Shown here: positions 10,501 to 18,127 of the stretch, one piece after another
How the letters are laid out: the number at the start of each line of letters is the position of its first letter
How positions within the stretch are numbered: position 1 is the first letter of the stretch
Assembly: GCA_964464385.1 (NCBI GenBank)
Contig: CAYXFZ010000002.1
Coordinates: 1-56,153, forward strand
Direction of reading: 5' to 3'
Source: CAYXFZ01 sp964464385
GTDB taxonomy: Bacteria > Planctomycetota > UBA1135
Length of the DNA: 56,153 nucleotides
Made by a program: the position numbers and the translations under genes
The notes under the pieces: model-generated
The model's database searches: none
What the model was told of the DNA's origin: nothing
What the model saw: only the letters and a program-made list of their open reading frames with translations

Positions 10501-10860
10501 TCCGTCGCCGTTCAAATCTCGAAGGATCACGATTCGATCTTCCTTAATGGTCCATTCGGTCGCCGCCTCGGGGACATGCTTCAGGTAATAAGCGGCGCGA
10601 TCTTCGATGGTTTGGGCACGGAGGTCATCCGGGATCCAGTATTGGTGGGCCCGGTTGTCAGGAATCCCGGCAGTTTCCTGGCGGCGTGTCTCACAGACGA
10701 AAAAGGAACCATCGGTTGCGGGAAAGAAGGACACCGGATTGGCCATGAGAGGCTCCGCAGCAATCAAGGAAAGTTCCATTTTCGAGGGTATGCGGATGGA
10801 GTCCTTTGTTTCTTCAATCGAATTCTGAGGTGGGAAAAGAAGGGATAGCAGGAGGAGCAT
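7582..10860 (-). CDS. Exported fusion: PVC-type dehydrogenase propeller, HEAT repeats, cytochrome c and ThuA domain
   Basis: A 1092-residue protein with a short signal peptide (MLLLLSLLFPPQ). Residues about 28-430 form the membrane-bound dehydrogenase-type propeller (IAAEPLMANPVSFFPATDG, DLNGDGRADRSTVFADG, GHDLHGLVFGPDGRLYFSIG, GLRNPQELAFDNYGNLWTGD). Residues about 440-700 are HEAT-like helical repeats with alternating Ala/Leu/Arg. A cytochrome c domain follows with CVRCH at 772-776 and a Met in VSAMTPTMD as possible distal ligand. Residues about 862-1092 are a ThuA/trehalose-utilisation class I amidotransferase-like fold (GGGFVGSHCASDTFYQWPWY, PWHQQVTIRVED, ITDEIYQFKNW, GRGGVFYTGLGHRPEVW). 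Such modules occur separately or pairwise in Planctomycetota; all four in one chain is noteworthy. Likely role: periplasmic sugar oxidation plus hydrolysis. Confidence 0.85.
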   Translation of the reverse strand: MLLLLSLLFPPQNSIEETKDSIRIPSKMELSLIAAEPLMANPVSFFPATDGSFFVCETRRQETAGIPDNRAHQYWIPDDLRAQTIEDRAAYYLKHVPEAATEWTIKEDRIVILRDLNGDGRADRSTVFADGFRELLDGTGAGVLNRGGSTWFTCIPSLWRFEDVNGDDRADQRTELHRGFGVRTALRGHDLHGLVFGPDGRLYFSIGDRGYNLRNQEGKLLKNPGSGAVFRCQPDGSELEIFATGLRNPQELAFDNYGNLWTGDNNSDAGDQARLVYVIEGGDCGWRMNWQYIPDRGPWMPEEWWKPHFPTQAAFLNPPIANVGSGPSGLTCAPGSGHPKELDNSLFMVDFLGVASGSGVRRLLPAEEGAGFRLDMDEEFVWNVLATDTDFSPNGSLILSDWVEGWVGANKGRLWRVRTTEADLRKEGEATARILAGHWSQQSSLSLQQLLGHADRRVRQEAHFELVRRGDLATLNKVAADRNAPFFARLHAVFGLTMAKKVRGLATLLNAGVAAPELRARMAAALGDAGDPSGSEWLVRAVNEDLNPRVRYFAALSCGKLGQKEATPALIELLASTGNTDRWLRHAAALSLSRILSEEELGPYAGHPLAAVRMGVVLALRHQRSAKLADFLLDSEPSIATEAARAVYDLPIVDALPALAEQLAGPDSLEPFHLRRALHAAWLMGRDRDALTLQNFLQQDGDKHNLREQACQVAKRWGEREGFDILHNEWRVRRPQTPQWFADKNILPTKDATLNAVARGRKIFLGNTAASCVRCHAVQGVTQGLPSEVGPDLSSIGLFLDQQELREAILNPTASIAPGYALFDTEGKTLPVSAMTPTMDKLLNPTEIADLVSWLATLRQPKKLVVHVESRGFTHDVARPNKENGGLSLVEKTWLQWAEEDERFFVEINPTSSVFSKEKLAATDAIFFYTTGELELPPEGKESFVSWLESGGGFVGSHCASDTFYQWPWYGEMLGGWFDGHPWHQQVTIRVEDPIHPATSFLGNSFSITDEIYQFKNWSREGKRVLLSLDLNSVDSSRPSIQRQDRDFAISWIRRQGRGGVFYTGLGHRPEVWTSSRFRQHLVEGMLWTARH

Positions 10861-10869
10861 GGGGACGCA

Positions 10870-10875
10870 ATCCTA
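10870..10875 (-). promoter_or_regulatory. TAnnnT -10-like element (TAGGAT)
   Basis: TAGGAT on the minus strand ends 9 nt before the ATG at 10860, inside the 43-bp divergent intergenic region. The transcript would have almost no leader. Confidence 0.5.
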
Positions 10876-10891
10876 AAGAGGCCGCGTGTTC

Positions 10892-10897
10892 TAAGAT
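10892..10897 (+). promoter_or_regulatory. TAnnnT -10-like element (TAAGAT)
   Basis: TAAGAT ends 6 nt before the GTG at 10904. Together with the minus-strand element at 10870-10875 it makes a compact divergent promoter pair. Confidence 0.5.
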
Positions 10898-10903
10898 AGA
10901 ATC

Positions 10904-13277
10904 GTGTTTCTCCTGCACATTTTCCTTGCCGTCTGGACTGTTCCCGTCCCTCAGGAGGAGTCCGGAGCAGCCGGCCTCATTGCGGATCCTTGGTGGATTG
11001 CGGGTTCCTTTGCTCTGGAGAACTCCGGTCGCGGCAAGATCGAAGGTTTCTCCCCCGAGATGGATCTTGCCGCGATGCGATCGAAAGAAAGTTGGCCCGG
11101 ACTTTCCAAGGAATACAAGTTGGCCCCAAAATCGAAGGGAAAGGAAACGGGGACGTGGACTCGATTGCCAGACATCCGAAAAAAACAACCTCTCGAGGCC
11201 GGAGCCGGACCTCTTGCAATCGGTGAGATTGATTTTTTAAAAATCCCAACTATTTCTGGTTCACGTGAAGGATGGAACTCTTCGTCGGCCGTTTATCTCT
11301 ACCGAAGCATCCACATGACCCAGCCGCAAGTCGTGGAAATTGTGATGGGCTCTGATGATGGTCTGCAAGTGTGGCTGAACGGTCTGCTGTTGATGGTGCG
11401 TTACGACGGCCGTAGTGTGGATCCACTCGATGAGACCCTCGCTCTTCCCCTGCGGAAGGGCCGAAATCACCTTTTGGTCAAGGTGGTTCAGAAGAGTGGT
11501 GGATGGGGCCTAGCCATCAACCATTCTTGGCCCGTTTCGGCGGGGGACATCAGCGATGCGATCGACCGGGGAGTGGATTGGTTGCTTTCTCGCCAGTTGG
11601 TCGATGGATCTTGGGGAAGTCTCCAAGGGATTTATCCTAACGGTGCCACATCTCTCGCGGTTTTCACTCTCTTGAAATCCGGAGTTTCGAAAGAACACCC
11701 TGCGATTCGCCAGGCCTTGGCTTGGCTTGCCATTCGCCCGCCACGAAAAACTTATTCGGCTGGTGTTCAAATGATGGCAATTGAAGCTGCGGAACTGGAA
11801 GAAGGAGAGGAGTGGTTGGAAGAGATTGCTGGCGACCTCCTTTCTTGGCAGTTGCCGAATGGAGAATGGAATTATCCAGGAGGATCCCACGATCTATCAC
11901 TTCTTCAATTTGCTGCTCTTGGATTGAGTTCAGCCATGCGGGCGAAGATTGCCATTCCGCGTAGGGCCTGGGAGCGATTGGCCCGCGCTATCCTTCGCTA
12001 TCAAGAAGACCCTCATGAGCTTCCCGGTTTCGAAGGGCGTAAGGTTCAGGTGGCCGGGTTTTCTTACCACGCAGGAGGATTGNNNNNNNNNNTCCATGAC
12101 TGCCGCGGGAGTTTCCACAGCCCAATTGGCTCTGGACTATGGCGAATTGCCAGCGGTATTAAAGCGGCAACTTCAGCGGGCAATCGAATTGGGGGCTGCT
12201 TGGATAGGCGGAATGGGGACGGTTCGGAACGCTGGCGTAGTAAATGACTATCAGCGTTTTTATTGTCTCTATGGAGTTGAGCGCGCCGCCGCTTTCCTCG
12301 AAATGTCTAAATTTGGGAACCACGATTGGTATCAAGAGGGGGCGCGTTGGTTATTGACCAACAAAAAGAAAGGTGGGTTCTGGTCCCTGTCGAGGCCACC
12401 ATCTCCCGCCCTTAGTGGCGAACCTGAGATCAGCACCTGTTTTGCTCTGCTTTTTCTCCGCAAAGCCTCTGGTCTGGTGAGCGTCTCGGGGAGGGATCAC
12501 GGGGGTTCCGAGCGGCTCGATAGCCCCGGAGGTTGCCCCGTGCTCCACGTAGTCCCAGGAGATCCCGTCATTTTCTGGATCGATCCCCCCAAGAGTCCAT
12601 TCCAAGTGGACAACGTCGAATATTTTTTTCGGCGACCCGGCGGAGAATGGAAGTATTTGGAACAAAGTGCCCCTTTTCAGGATTCCGGAGAGACCCCCTC
12701 CCGTTTCGCGGCCCGCCATTCCTTCGCAAGGGCCGGAATCCTCGAGATCCGGGCAACCCTAATTTCCCCCGAAGGAGCCACCCAGGAATCCGGAATCGTT
12801 TCCTTCCGCCTCATAAATGTCCTGGATCCTGAGCGTCTCGCCTGGGCCGAGGACGCATTTCGCAATCTGGTCCAGGATGGAAATGTAAAAGTGACCGTGA
12901 GTTCAGGACAGGGCAATCCTCTTGTGGACAATCGTCCCGATACAGCTTGGTACCCTGTCCTCAAGGACACCCAGCGCACGATCCAACTCCAACTAAACCC
13001 CGCAGTCAAGGCCAACAGACTCCTTCTAACCCCGAGCCGCAACCGATTATCGGAACAGAAGAAGAACCCACGCCCCAGCCAAGTAAAAATTTGGATCAAC
13101 AAGGAAAAGGACCCCATTCTCTTAAATTTAGATCGAGACGGAATGCGAAAATCGACCCTTAAATTTCAGAAGACCTTGCGCATCCAAACCCTCCGCATTC
13201 AGATTACCGAGGTGGTAGAGGGAACCATTGGGAAGGACTGGATTGGATTTGCAGAGATCGAACTCCAGAAAACTTAG
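10904..13277 (+). CDS. Exported prenyltransferase/squalene-oxidase repeat protein, interrupted by a gap
   Basis: The GTG start gives a signal peptide (MFLLHIFLAVWTVPVPQ). Residues about 30-200 form a beta-rich domain with PA14-like character (MGSDDGLQVWLNG, LPLRKGRNHLLVKVV). Residues about 205-500 have alpha/alpha-toroid repeats of the prenyltransferase/squalene cyclase clan: DRGVDWLLSRQLVDGSWG, HPAIRQALAWLA, LLSWQLPNGEWNYPGG, then after the gap SMTAAGVSTAQLALDY and WYQEGARWLL. The frame changes across the N run, so the gap is not exactly 10 nt; the C-terminal portion (from about base 12500) has no recognised domain. No DXDD cyclase motif was seen, so it is probably not a hopanoid enzyme. With a 9-nt gap the product would be 790 residues. 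Confidence 0.78.
12083..12092. other. Assembly gap (10 N) in the squalene-repeat gene
   Basis: The left frame ends HAGGL with a complete codon and the right frame starts SMTAAG with a complete codon, so the real gap must be a multiple of 3. Related toroid proteins usually read PYGSMTAAG here, which would need 9 nt. Confidence 0.6.
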
Positions 13278-13318
13278 CCCCTTGACCTAGAAACTGGCCA
13301 GTTTCTAGGTCAAGGGGC
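13277..13318. terminator. Perfect 42-bp palindrome between convergent genes
   Basis: Two 21-base arms meet with no spacer at 13297/13298, and every base pairs. The left arm runs gcccc ttgac ctaga aactgg. It fills the whole space between the TAG of the squalene-repeat gene and the TAA of the peptidase gene. The position fits a bidirectional terminator, though there is no U-tract. Its core, ctagaaactggcca, occurs again at 29381 and 29540. Confidence 0.65.
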
Positions 13319-13319
13319 G

Positions 13320-16300
13320 TTAGTCTCCTGCTCCGGCGGCTCCTGGCCTGGAGTGTCCATGAGTCCGGTCCAAGAGATTTCGTAATCCTTCCGGGAGTCC
13401 GCGGCGGAATCTCTTCCACCTTCCCGTCCAGCGAATGATTCCTGCCGGATCTACGTAGCTGAGGACTGGGGCACTCATGCCCGCGGGCCACCGGTCCTCG
13501 GCCAGGTCCGCAACGGGTCTATGGATTACGAAATCGAGGCCACCGGGGAAGTTTGGTCCCAGGGCGCGAAGTCCCTCAATCTCGTTCTGCCAATTCGCCG
13601 GGAGGGCCAGGACGAGTTTTTGCGAGGGGCCCTCTCGTTCCCAATCGCTGACCAGGGACTCGAGCACTTCCATTCTCGGATGTTCTTCTCGGTCCGCGTC
13701 CGCAAACCACAAAAGGACGGTTCCGGAATCTCCGAGGGGGAATCCGGTTGCGGGGCGGTTAGTCAAGAAGGACCATTCGCCTACTCCGGGGAGAAACGGA
13801 TGGAGTCCGCGCCCGATGGCCTCTCGTGCGGGGGTTTGTCTCAACCGATCTTGCCTCTGGACCAGAGCATCTCGGATGGCCATGCTCCCCCGGCTGGCAA
13901 AGAACCCCGCGTGTCCCGAAATGGGCCTGCCGTCCACCGTGGAGAACCAGCCCGCAAGTTGGCCCCCAATGTGGAGCTCAACCGTGGGTCCGTCCACGAG
14001 GGCCTCCACTTCGAACCCCTGGGAGAGGTGATCAAGGACGACGGCCCCGGAGGGCCGTGGCGATCGGGGCCAATTTCCGCTCATAGACCAGCGCACCTTG
14101 CGGATTGCGCCCTGCAAACGAACGGGCTTGTCATTCAACCCCGCATCTTCGGAGGAAAGGGAGATGCGGACAAAGCGGTCTCGGCGATTCCATCCCAAGA
14201 CCAATCCACCCGCGAGCCGGACTGTAGAAGGGGATAAATGGGCGCGCACTCGGTAACGACCGGGTGCCAACCAAGTAGTGGACCGGACTAGGGTCGGATG
14301 CGAGGGAGAGGACCGATCCATCGTGCCGGAACTCTCGGGCAAGGTCTTGCGCCCCACATGGAGCACGTCCTCTTTGGGTTCCAAGATCCAAAACCCACGG
14401 GGCCGCTTGCGGTCGAAATTGACGAGGTCATCTTCAATCCAGTCCTCTCGCCCAAGCAGAAATTCCGAGGGATGGAAGGGATGGAGGCCCGTCTCACCCA
14501 AGAGAAGTTGTTCGCCAAGTCCGGGGGTGGTCTCTGCTTCTCCACCCAGGGTCTTGCGCCCGATGAGGTTTGCAATCGCGTCATGATCCGCGGCCATGGC
14601 CGCACTGGCAAGGGGTAGGTCTCGGTCGCGGTAGTCTTGGGCGGCCTCAGCGAGAACATCAGCGAGCTTGGCCGTGAGCCGCAAACGGGAAGCGAAGGGG
14701 CACGGATCGTCGGGCCAGGGTTGGCGTCGTGCCCCGCCAAACCGGGGCCAGCGGCGAAAGGCCCAGGCAGCATGCGGATCCGGGAGCGAGGTCAAAATTT
14801 TGTCCCCGGTTTCCAACAGAGAGTCCGAGGGTTCATCTACCGCAAGTGCCCAACGTAGGGCCCGAGTAGCCTCTGGCCATTGCCCGCGTCCGGCAAACAA
14901 CTCAGTGGCAATGCTCGCCTGTTCTTGTCCAAACCAGGGCTCGGAGCGTCCCCGAAGCCAGGTCCAAGTGGGTTCGTCCATGAGAACTTTGCCAGAATCG
15001 CTTCCTCCAACGCTCGAGGTGTACATGCGGATCCACTGGGGGGGCTCCTTTTCCAACCATCCCCTCAAAAAGACATCAAAATCCTCGGCGAAGCCCTTTA
15101 GACCATTGGGTCGCCCTTTATTGTCATCCGCAAAAAACGAAAGAAAGGCCACTACCGGGTCGCCTCGTCGCTTGCCAGGTTCGTTCATGTACGCATGGAG
15201 CTGCTTCGCGTAGCGAGGCTCGGCCTCGGGATCTCCACCAGTCCAAGAGGACAAGAAGACCCAGAGGGAATAGCCCACGGTGTAGTTGTCCCGATATTCT
15301 TCTGGACCGCGCAATATTTCCTCCAACTTGTCGGGCCGGTGATAGCCCATATTTCGCGTCGCCGAAAAAGATCCCGGATTGACGTGGTTTGGAATGAACT
15401 CTTCGTCTTCGATGTAGCCATAGGCCGATCCTGTCCAGACAGCTCTCCCCTCAATCATCCACGAGGGCAGACCCGAGTAGATCGCGCCGTCAAAACGATG
15501 TGTCAATTCATGGGTGATCCCTCTTCCAAGCGCAGGGATCGTACTCATCGTGAATCCAAGGGTGGTGATATCTCCACCCTGAAACCCACCGACCCAAAAA
15601 AATCCCGCACCTTCGGCCTCGAGTCCATGACTGTCAGGCACAAGTCGCAGCGTTCCCGGCCGTCCGACGAAGGGATCTTGGCCATACCAGCCGGCGAGTC
15701 GCTTATGGTGAAACTCCACCGTTTCTGCGGCACCCAAGAGTGTGTCCCTGCCACAAGAAGTTTCCACCAAATAAAGACCCTCTGGAGACCACGTTTTTCC
15801 GGGCGTTCCGAAGGAACCATGGGATAAGGTGAACTCTCTGGCCTCCTCTAGGCTCATGCTGGCGAGATCTTCGAGCAAAGTGGGCTCTTGGGAAGCAGTC
15901 AGTTGGCGAACACGACCCATGGTCCGCGCGGCAGTTTGCCGCTCACTGTCCATGGGGGGAGGCTCAGGTCCCAGACAATCCTTGCCAAAGGAGGCTTGTT
16001 GGGCCATGCCCCGAAGACAACGTGCCGCGCGCAATGCAGTGTCAAGATCGCCGGTGGAGAGTGCAGCATTGCAGAGGGCCTGCAATTTCCTGGTGGTCGC
16101 TTTCCAAATTTCCAGGTTGGCGGTGACCGCTGGATCACAACTTTGCGTGTGTTCCCGGGAAAGGGTTGGCGAGGGTGCAGCCAAGCTTCGTGCCAAATCC
16201 TCGGCCCATTCCACGACGAGTCCAGCGGCTGGTCCACGATTTCTCTCCTTGCTCGTTCGAAAACGGAGCAGTTCACGCACGGCCGCGGCCCGTGCTCTGC

Positions 16301-16655
16301 CAATTTCTGCTGGGTGCGGATCTTTGCTCGGGAACAAGGCCACAAGGTGGCGTGGCAATTTTGCGCGACCTCGTTTGTCTGCAACGGTTGCATGCCAGTC
16401 CAAGAGCCAACGCGTTGCGGCATCTTCGTCGCCCGCTCGTTGAGCATTTTCCATGAGGAGTTCCAAGGTTCCTGGGACTCCCGGATTCTTAGCCAAGGAG
16501 ACCATGAAGTGGCCATGTGCGCCGGAGTAATTGCCCTGCTCCATGGCCACCTTGCCGCGGTGAAGGGCTTCTTCAGCAATATTGGTCTGGGCGATGCCCA
16601 CTTGGGCGAGGAAAAGAACGGCCGCCCAAAGATGGAGCCGAGCGGAAACCTTCAC
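13320..16655 (-). CDS. Exported gluzincin-type zinc peptidase with TPR-like N-terminus and thioredoxin-like tail
   Basis: The start is set at the GTG at 16655, whose first bases overlap the nagB stop (GTGA) and which gives the signal peptide MKVSARLHLWAAVLFLAQVGIAQ; the product is 1111 residues. The N-terminal region (EEALHRGKVAMEQGNYSGAHGHF) resembles a TPR. A zinc site HELTH lies near residue 380, followed by GLPSWMIEGRAVW, whose Glu is the usual third ligand in gluzincins. Further on are beta-sandwich regions (GRYRVRAHLSPS; GHAGFFASRGSMAIRDALVQ), and a C-terminal thioredoxin-like segment (GTVLLWFADADREEHPRMEV) lacking a CxxC. It is the last gene of a six-gene operon. A role in processing cell-surface or substrate proteins is likely. 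Confidence 0.77.
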   Translation of the reverse strand: MKVSARLHLWAAVLFLAQVGIAQTNIAEEALHRGKVAMEQGNYSGAHGHFMVSLAKNPGVPGTLELLMENAQRAGDEDAATRWLLDWHATVADKRGRAKLPRHLVALFPSKDPHPAEIGRARAAAVRELLRFRTSKERNRGPAAGLVVEWAEDLARSLAAPSPTLSREHTQSCDPAVTANLEIWKATTRKLQALCNAALSTGDLDTALRAARCLRGMAQQASFGKDCLGPEPPPMDSERQTAARTMGRVRQLTASQEPTLLEDLASMSLEEAREFTLSHGSFGTPGKTWSPEGLYLVETSCGRDTLLGAAETVEFHHKRLAGWYGQDPFVGRPGTLRLVPDSHGLEAEGAGFFWVGGFQGGDITTLGFTMSTIPALGRGITHELTHRFDGAIYSGLPSWMIEGRAVWTGSAYGYIEDEEFIPNHVNPGSFSATRNMGYHRPDKLEEILRGPEEYRDNYTVGYSLWVFLSSWTGGDPEAEPRYAKQLHAYMNEPGKRRGDPVVAFLSFFADDNKGRPNGLKGFAEDFDVFLRGWLEKEPPQWIRMYTSSVGGSDSGKVLMDEPTWTWLRGRSEPWFGQEQASIATELFAGRGQWPEATRALRWALAVDEPSDSLLETGDKILTSLPDPHAAWAFRRWPRFGGARRQPWPDDPCPFASRLRLTAKLADVLAEAAQDYRDRDLPLASAAMAADHDAIANLIGRKTLGGEAETTPGLGEQLLLGETGLHPFHPSEFLLGREDWIEDDLVNFDRKRPRGFWILEPKEDVLHVGRKTLPESSGTMDRSSPSHPTLVRSTTWLAPGRYRVRAHLSPSTVRLAGGLVLGWNRRDRFVRISLSSEDAGLNDKPVRLQGAIRKVRWSMSGNWPRSPRPSGAVVLDHLSQGFEVEALVDGPTVELHIGGQLAGWFSTVDGRPISGHAGFFASRGSMAIRDALVQRQDRLRQTPAREAIGRGLHPFLPGVGEWSFLTNRPATGFPLGDSGTVLLWFADADREEHPRMEVLESLVSDWEREGPSQKLVLALPANWQNEIEGLRALGPNFPGGLDFVIHRPVADLAEDRWPAGMSAPVLSYVDPAGIIRWTGRWKRFRRGLPEGLRNLLDRTHGHSRPGAAGAGD

Positions 16656-17386
16656 GAAAGGGTTTCGGATGAGAGGGCGGATGCTGCAGCCGAATCCAGG
16701 AACCAGGCCACGTCGGCATGCGTTTGTAGCCAAGATCCAGGACAGGAAGCCACGGGAGTTTCTTCCAAAGCGATGCGGACGGCATCGGCCTTTGGTTTGC
16801 CAAACACCAGAACCCGGAGGCGGCGCGCCTCCAAAATGGTGCCGAGTCCCAACGTCATGGCGCGTTGCGGGGCGTCAGTATCCAATGCATTTCTTTTTAC
16901 CGTAGAGGTTTCCAAGGAAACCAACCGGGTGCGACAAGTTGGCGGGCTTCCGGGTTCATTGAAGGCCAGATGTCCGTTGATTCCCAGTCCCAAAATCTGC
17001 AAATCCACACCCCCGAGGGAGGCAAGGGTGGACTCATATTCCTCGCAGGCTTGGGTAATTTCCTCGGGCTTGGCCAAGCCATTCAAAAAGTGACAATATT
17101 GAGATGAAAAATTTGCAGGTTCCAAAAGAGTTTCTCGCAAATATTTTTGAAAGCTCAACGGGGATTCGGGCGGACAAGGCCAGTATTCATCCAGGTGAAC
17201 AGCACGAACCTGGTCAAAGGAGAGCGAATCTTCCCGATGCAGTTGCACCAGATGTTCATGGACCTGGGTCGGCGAAGAGCCAGCTGCCAGACCCAGCACG
17301 CTGTCAGGCCGCCCTTGGATCAAGGACCCAATTTCTTTGGCCAGAGCGTGGCTGGCCTGCTTGGCCGTGGGGAAGACTTGGATCAA
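16652..17386 (-). CDS. nagB: Glucosamine-6-phosphate deaminase
   Basis: A 244-residue cytoplasmic enzyme converting glucosamine-6-phosphate to fructose-6-phosphate and ammonia. Visible motifs are the phosphate-binding GLAAGSSPTQVH, the catalytic AVHLDEYW (Asp), LGLGINGHLAFNEPG with the active-site Asp position replaced by Asn-Gly-His as is usual here, and the KADAVRIALEETPV region. Length is normal for the family. The apparent start is TTG; no ATG or GTG occurs in frame in the few codons upstream. It sits 7 nt after the preceding operon gene and overlaps the peptidase gene by 4 nt, tying amino-sugar catabolism to the operon's exported proteins. Confidence 0.9.
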   Translation of the reverse strand: MIQVFPTAKQASHALAKEIGSLIQGRPDSVLGLAAGSSPTQVHEHLVQLHREDSLSFDQVRAVHLDEYWPCPPESPLSFQKYLRETLLEPANFSSQYCHFLNGLAKPEEITQACEEYESTLASLGGVDLQILGLGINGHLAFNEPGSPPTCRTRLVSLETSTVKRNALDTDAPQRAMTLGLGTILEARRLRVLVFGKPKADAVRIALEETPVASCPGSWLQTHADVAWFLDSAAASALSSETLS

Positions 17387-17393
17387 GCCAGGT

Positions 17394-18113
17394 TTAGCCG
17401 CCGATTTGGCTGACGCACCATTCCGTAAGATTCACTGAGGCAATCTCGGAACCCAATCCAATCTCTCCGCGTCGTCCCTGCTCAATGATGAGGGGCGTGC
17501 CATGTTCGGAGGCGGCAGCGCGCAGAGCATTCTTGAATGTTTGGGTGGTCTCTTTCATCAACCGTGCCCAGAGGGCCGTTCCCCTTTCGATTCCTTCTTC
17601 GGCGATGCGCTGAAATTCCGGAACGGAGCGATAGATGGCACGACTGTCCACTTCTCCAAGAACATGGCCCGCTTTGGGATCGAAGCGACTCGGAGAACCG
17701 TGGCGAATAGGATTTGCGCTGGAGCGTTCTTCGCCCACGCCAATCTCTTCGCTAGCAATTTCCAGGGCAAATTGGGGAAGGACGCTTGCCCTGGATCCTC
17801 CGCGGCCCCCCCGTTTCCCGTAATGACCACCCCCGATCCCTCGCAACGGGCGAACTTCGGAGTCGTCATAAGTTTCTTCCGTGTTGGCCGCAAGAGTGCC
17901 GGAAGTGGACGGTGCCGCCGCAGCCACTGCACTGGGCGGGATGGAATCACCCGGGCCACGATATTTGTCTGCAGCGCGCAGACCCTCGGCTTCCTCAAAA
18001 ACCTCGGAGTCTTGAATTTCGAGAGCGGCCATGGGGTCTTCAGGCGTTTGGAAAAAGAAGAAGGCCCAAACAGAACAAGCGGCAAGAAGGACCAGGAAGG
18101 CAAGGCGGATCAT
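17394..18113 (-). CDS. Exported or membrane-anchored protein of unknown function
   Basis: A 239-residue protein with an N-terminal hydrophobic segment (MIRLAFLVLLAACSVWAFFFF), which could be a signal anchor; a cleavage site is unclear. The middle is low complexity: an Ala/Ser/Pro stretch, then Gly- and Arg-rich GGGHYGKRGGRGGSR. The C-terminal 70 residues look helical (FQRIAEEGIERGTALWARLMKE), followed by GTPLIIEQGRRGEIGL, which recalls OmpH/Skp-like tails, but the match is weak. It lies between the DUF1080 gene and nagB with spacings of 14 and 7 nt, so it is co-transcribed. No function can be assigned. Confidence 0.65.
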   Translation of the reverse strand: MIRLAFLVLLAACSVWAFFFFQTPEDPMAALEIQDSEVFEEAEGLRAADKYRGPGDSIPPSAVAAAAPSTSGTLAANTEETYDDSEVRPLRGIGGGHYGKRGGRGGSRASVLPQFALEIASEEIGVGEERSSANPIRHGSPSRFDPKAGHVLGEVDSRAIYRSVPEFQRIAEEGIERGTALWARLMKETTQTFKNALRAAASEHGTPLIIEQGRRGEIGLGSEIASVNLTEWCVSQIGG

Positions 18114-18127
18114 GACTCCAGCCTACC

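Noticed and set aside
15888..17093. 401-residue open frame on the plus strand
   Set aside because: It overlaps the peptidase and nagB genes in antisense and has no recognisable domain.
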